Assembly: GCA_964019335.1 (NCBI GenBank)
Contig: OZ025703.1
Span: forward strand, 372,001-436,000
DNA: 64,000 nt
DNA from: Diplonema japonicum
Taxonomy: Eukaryota > Euglenozoa > Diplonemea > Diplonemida > Diplonemidae
Direction: 5' to 3'
Part shown: one piece after another, positions 60,189-64,000 of the stretch
Layout: the number at the start of each line of letters is the position of its first letter
Numbering within the stretch: the stretch's first letter is position 1
Notes under the pieces: generated by a model
Database searches by the model: none
What the model was told of the DNA's origin: nothing
The model's input: the letters and a program-made list of their open reading frames with translations, nothing else
Program-made: the position numbers and the translations under genes

Positions 60189-61532
60189 ATGATACACATC
60201 GCCATCGCTGTTTTATCAGCTTTGACATGCGTCGGGGCGAGCGGGTTCAACCCAAACACACCCAACCTCATAATAGAGGCCATGCCCTTGATGAAGCTTG
60301 TGAACGAGTCCAAGCACGGGAAGCTGTACACCATCCAACATGGAAGTGTGACGACGGACATCATACACTTATACGGAACATCACACGAGATGGGCTACGC
60401 CCACGGTCTACTGCTGGGCGGGAAGATCATGGAATTCATGGGCCCGAAGCTGAACCAGTACTACGCACAACAGATCAAGTTCAACATGAACGGGCTCCCG
60501 TTGTGGATGCAGTACCTCATAGGGAACGCCACTGCACAAGAAGCACCATTCGTGATGAAGACAGCTATGCAGTACGTGTTTGACAGGGAGTACCCTTACA
60601 TCGCTGCCTCAAACACTGACCTCCTCTCCGAGACAAGAGGTATCGCAGAAGGGATCTGCGACAGTGGCACTGTCCCGAAATGTGATGTTAATGAAGTCTA
60701 CGATTTGGTGAAGCTTACCAATATGTTACCTGAGGTGGTCAAGATGTCATGTTCCATGATGGGCGCATGGGGTGCCTCGACTCCTTCCGGTCATTTAACC
60801 CAACTCCGTACACTGGACTTCGGAGGTGGTCCATTTGTTAACTACTCTCTTGTACAGGTTTTTCACCCCGAACACGGGAATGAATTTGTGAATTTCGCGT
60901 TTTCAGGTTTCACAGGTGCTGTGACCGGGTTTTCAGTGAAAATTGCAATGTCGGAAGCATCCTGGTGTACTGGTGCGGGTCATGACAATCCTAACATTGA
61001 TGGAGAGTATAACGGCCTACCGGTGGTTGGGGTTATAAGAGAGTTTTTGCAGTTTGAGGATTCGAAGTTTTCTGCGTACAATTTCGCGGTGGCTGATAAG
61101 CATCGGACCTGGGCGGTGTTCTTGGGTGTGGGAGATTTTGCTTCAGAGGAGTTCCGCGTGATCGCCTACCAAGAGCGGTTCGCAAAGCTGTACAACTACA
61201 ACAACATTTCTCAAATCACCGGTTTCCCCCCCTCGCAGGACGTTGTGTACATTGACAAGCACTGTCAACCATCTCACGACAATAAGACCTTCCCTGGGCT
61301 TGTTGGGGAGTATTATGGAAACCTGACTAGTTACAATGTGGTGCGGAACCTCCCTCGGAGGATGAAGTCGGGGGACGTGCACACCGCTGTTTACGATTTC
61401 GGGAACCGTGAGGTTTTCTTCTCGCTCGGCCTCGTCGACTCTACAGGGGGGTACGGCCCCAACAATGAGGGCTACGCTTGCTACCAACCTTATCTGAAAT
61501 GGAATATGGACCAGCTGATCAGCGGGAACTGA
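60189..61532 (+). CDS. Peptidase C45/acyltransferase-like secreted hydrolase
   Basis: 447 residues from the ATG at 60189, following poly-A; the long upstream open frame is homopolymer-coded. The signal peptide is AIAVLSALTCVGASG. The protein resembles the C45 (isopenicillin N acyltransferase-like) Ntn-hydrolases: LYGTSHEMGYAHGLLLGGKI matches the family's 'GtpyElGyqhG' entry. The candidate nucleophile is a Cys in KMSCSMMGAWG, followed by LRTLDFGGGP in the place of the usual 'grNlD' strand. These enzymes activate by cutting before the nucleophile. It would act in the lysosome, ER or outside the cell; substrate unknown. A lysosomal phospholipase-B-like protein is the alternative. Confidence 0.72.
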   Translation: MIHIAIAVLSALTCVGASGFNPNTPNLIIEAMPLMKLVNESKHGKLYTIQHGSVTTDIIHLYGTSHEMGYAHGLLLGGKIMEFMGPKLNQYYAQQIKFNMNGLPLWMQYLIGNATAQEAPFVMKTAMQYVFDREYPYIAASNTDLLSETRGIAEGICDSGTVPKCDVNEVYDLVKLTNMLPEVVKMSCSMMGAWGASTPSGHLTQLRTLDFGGGPFVNYSLVQVFHPEHGNEFVNFAFSGFTGAVTGFSVKIAMSEASWCTGAGHDNPNIDGEYNGLPVVGVIREFLQFEDSKFSAYNFAVADKHRTWAVFLGVGDFASEEFRVIAYQERFAKLYNYNNISQITGFPPSQDVVYIDKHCQPSHDNKTFPGLVGEYYGNLTSYNVVRNLPRRMKSGDVHTAVYDFGNREVFFSLGLVDSTGGYGPNNEGYACYQPYLKWNMDQLISGN

Positions 61533-61701
61533 TTTTTTTTTTTTTTTATTTATTGCGCAAACGTGTTTCTTTTTTTCCCTCTTGAAAAGGGGATGAAACC
61601 CTTTTAATTTGGAATATTGGAATCACACCTTGAGAGGGGGAAAGAAGAAAAAAAAAAAAAGGGAAAAAAAACCCCGCGTTGAAGTTTTTTTTGTGTGGCG
61701 T

Positions 61702-61738
<37 letters not shown>

Positions 61739-62191
61739 CGTGTTTTTTTTTTTGACCGTTTCCTCTCTTTCTTATCGCTGCCCTTTGCTTTTGTCCCCAT
61801 CGTTTTTGTCGTTAGGGAATCCTGTCACACTGCAGATTCCCTCCAAAAAAAAAAGACACATTTTTCTTCCGATTTACACCCAACAATGGAATACCAAAAA
61901 AGAAAACGAGGGCAACAGGAAACAACTATCTATCTAAGAAATCTTAAAAAAAAAAGAAATCAGAATCTCTGGTATACTGGTGTATATCGTATCTATTATC
62001 CAGCGACCCTTTTTTCTCTCTTTTTTTTTTTCTTCTTCTTTTTTCTATTTCAATTTCAATGTAATTAAAACCTGAACGATATCCCCCCACCACCCCCCCA
62101 AGAAAAAACCAAACAAAAGGAGGAAGGAAAGGGGGCACCGCCCCCCTTCGGAGGGAACCCCACACCCCACACCCCCCCTTTTTCTGTTAAA
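61533..62191. other. Intergenic region, no gene seen
   Basis: T and A runs with a short balanced patch around 61800-61990. The 100 bases before the next ATG are rich in C runs and end in CCTTTTTCTGTTAAAATG. No repeat was matched. Confidence 0.45.
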
Positions 62192-64000
62192 ATGTATTTC
62201 GTGGTAGGACCTCCGAAGGTGTTCGCTGTAAAGGACGGCCCCGTTGTGACATCTTTGGCCAACCCTGCAGGGGACGTGATAGCGATTTTAACAAAAGACA
62301 CAGTGCAACTATGGTGCATAGGGCTGAACACAATGTGCTTAGAGATCCTGACGGTGCAAACCAATGAGGGAAAGCTTTTGAACGGGATATGGAGGAGCGA
62401 CGGAGGCAGGCTGTGCGTCGTCACCACCGGCAACCGTCTCATCACTATCGACAGACCGAAAAAAGCGGTGGGCACAAACAGCACTGTGAAATGGAGCAGC
62501 GACCCGGAGGTCAACAAGCTGGAGATCGAGCCTTTCACAAAAGGCCCTTCCGGAACGCGTATCCTAGCATCCCTCCTCCTCAGCAGCTACGGCGACATAT
62601 GCTGCATCACAAGTGATATCTCTCGTCTCTGTGTGTCCACTGCATCTGGCTACCTCCTCATCCTCTCCTGGAACGGTGAACCTGTCCCTGCTTTGCTCCA
62701 AGCTGTGAAAGTCCCCACCATGCTTGCGTCCCTCACCGCCACCGCCACCCACCCGCAAGACGACTCCGTCATCAACAGCCTCAACTGCATCAGACAAAAC
62801 GAGCTTGCTGCAACCCTCTCTGACGGTAGTATTGCTGTCATCGGTCTCGTCGGAAAACAAACCTCCGTTCCCGTTGTGGATTCCTTCACGGGCTCCAGGA
62901 CACAGCCCATTCAGGGTATCGATGAAGGCCACAAGGCTGCGCTTAATAGCCGGAAAGGTTTGCTGGCCGTCTCGCGTGGGTGTGTGGTGGTCTTGCATGA
63001 CTTGTACTCGCCGCTGCACAAGAAAGCATCGCTGAGCCTCGAGTCATGGGGGTGGTACGAAAAGCATCTGGGGAACATAGAGACAATGACCTGGTCGCCC
63101 GACGAGGAGGTCCTTGCTGTGGGGTACTCAAAGCGTGGCTTTGCGGTGTTCCACTGGACAGGCGCTTGTGTCATGACGTCTCTGCCGAGAAGCGGTTGCA
63201 ACGACCAGACATCGACACACGTCACATCGTCGCTGCTGTCGACGGGCACGACGACGCTTGTCTGGGACCAGCATGGGTACCACCTGACCTTGTCCTGTGG
63301 TGGGTCGCAAGAGCGCATCCTTCAGATGGAGTTCGCCAAGTCTGCGATGATCGCCGCCCCCACCCTGAACAGAGGCCCGCAGGTGATGTTGTCTTCAAAG
63401 AAGTCGGTCTGGATCTTCCGCCACCCTGACCTTGACTACTTGAAAGACAACTGGGAGCTTCTCACCCTCCCACCTGTCTACTACAATGTGAACTGCCCTA
63501 TACGGTACGTCGCGATGTCTGTCGATGGGCAGCACATTGTGGTCTGCGGGCACAGAGGGTGCGTCCTGTACAACGTTCAGCTTAAGAAGTGGAAGCTGTT
63601 CGGGGTTCAGGAGCAGGAAGCAGAGATCGAGGTTGTGGCGTCTCCTGTGTGGTGTACTAACACAGTGGTTTGCCTGCCCACTAAACAGGCGCAGGGGCAC
63701 GCTCTTCTATTCTACCCCAGATTTTATTTAGACCGCAACAGCCTACTGCTCACCCTCCCGATGGATACCAAGCCGGTGTGGAAGAAAAGATAATAATAAT
63801 GAATGTTGTAAACCCCTACAGGAGCTGCTCGACGCTGCGCCCAGATCTTGGAACGATGCTGAAGGGATAGTGTCTTTGATTTCGTTGGACAAGGCTGGAA
63901 AGGTTTGTTTTTATTCTCAGCACACGGTATACCACCACACAGCTGCACTGCTTCCGTATCAAGGTTCTTGCTGATTCCGTATCACGCCCATCGAAAGTAC
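62192..64000 (+). CDS. RIC1 homologue (Rab6/Ypt6 GEF subunit), 5' part
   Basis: Exon 1 62192-63775; the next exon begins at 63822 after a 46-base GT-AG intron (phase 0) and continues to or near the window end. The protein starts MYFVVGPPKVFAV, close to the MYF..GWPK start of animal and yeast RIC1. WD-type strands follow (QLWCIGLNT, TWSPDEEVLAVGYSKRGFAV), and PMDTKP leads across the intron to ELLDAAPRSWNDAEGIVSLI. RIC1 pairs with RGP1 to activate Rab6/Ypt6 on the Golgi. The C-terminal solenoid lies outside the window. Without the intron the frame stops at 63791. A further exon end near 63963 is possible. Confidence 0.78.

Overview
The window looks like nuclear DNA of a free-living euglenozoan flagellate, most likely a diplonemid. 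Four observations support this. The alpha-tubulin is 451 residues with a C-terminus I recognise from trypanosomes. The adenine phosphoribosyltransferase is of the kinetoplastid type. One protein carries the '...KYGPEP' repeat known to me from kinetoplastid proteins. All recognisable host genes (about two dozen) read on the + strand, as in euglenozoan directional gene clusters. Unlike trypanosomatids, many genes here have short GT-AG introns, often with GTAT-type donors. Intergenic DNA and introns are packed with A, T, C and G homopolymer runs that are almost absent from coding exons. The clade call is inference; a rRNA or phylogenomic search would settle it.

Layout: the 3' end of an unknown gene (2-166); alpha-tubulin (2211); an LRR protein (3758); a long coiled-coil protein (5201); a membrane-anchored TMX3-like disulfide isomerase (8421); a membrane J-protein (10273); a group II PLP decarboxylase of the glutamate decarboxylase type (11452). 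A transposon graveyard follows: a pogo/Tigger-like relic with terminal inverted repeats (13054-14513) and a piggyBac-like relic (15233-16382), both reading on the minus strand. Then come a DUF3431-like secreted protein (16790), a RIIa/Dpy-30-like protein (18667) and two tandem paralogous amino-acid transporters (19621, 23394). Each transporter has a soluble SH3/Tudor-like tail and a spliced-on coiled-coil plus membrane-anchor exon.

The stretch 25517-28963 is gene-poor and holds a 1.19-kb transposon with terminal inverted repeats and nested palindromes. After it come a small membrane-protein exon, ZNHIT1 (29306), a small two-exon candidate gene, an RPB6-like RNA polymerase subunit (30509), a spatacsin homologue of about 2,600 residues (31173-39012), APRT (39302), a KYGPEP-repeat protein (40764), a frame-broken coding stretch (41700-42114), phosphatidylserine synthase (42423), an unknown protein (43895), NDUFA8 (45316), a PH-like/proline-rich protein (46618) and a giant CUB/PT-repeat/multipass membrane protein (49198). 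The region 54175-59324 is gene-free and full of dispersed short repeats. The window closes with a three-exon CCCH zinc-finger gene (59325), a C45-like hydrolase (60189) and the 5' part of a RIC1 homologue (62192).

The genes are mostly housekeeping: cytoskeleton, ER folding, complex I, purine salvage, lipid synthesis and membrane traffic (spatacsin and RIC1). They share no single pathway. The least expected items are the transporter fusion architecture, the CUB/PT/multipass protein, and several families of 30-140 bp dispersed intergenic modules, some sitting between a poly-T/AG stretch and another poly-T run.
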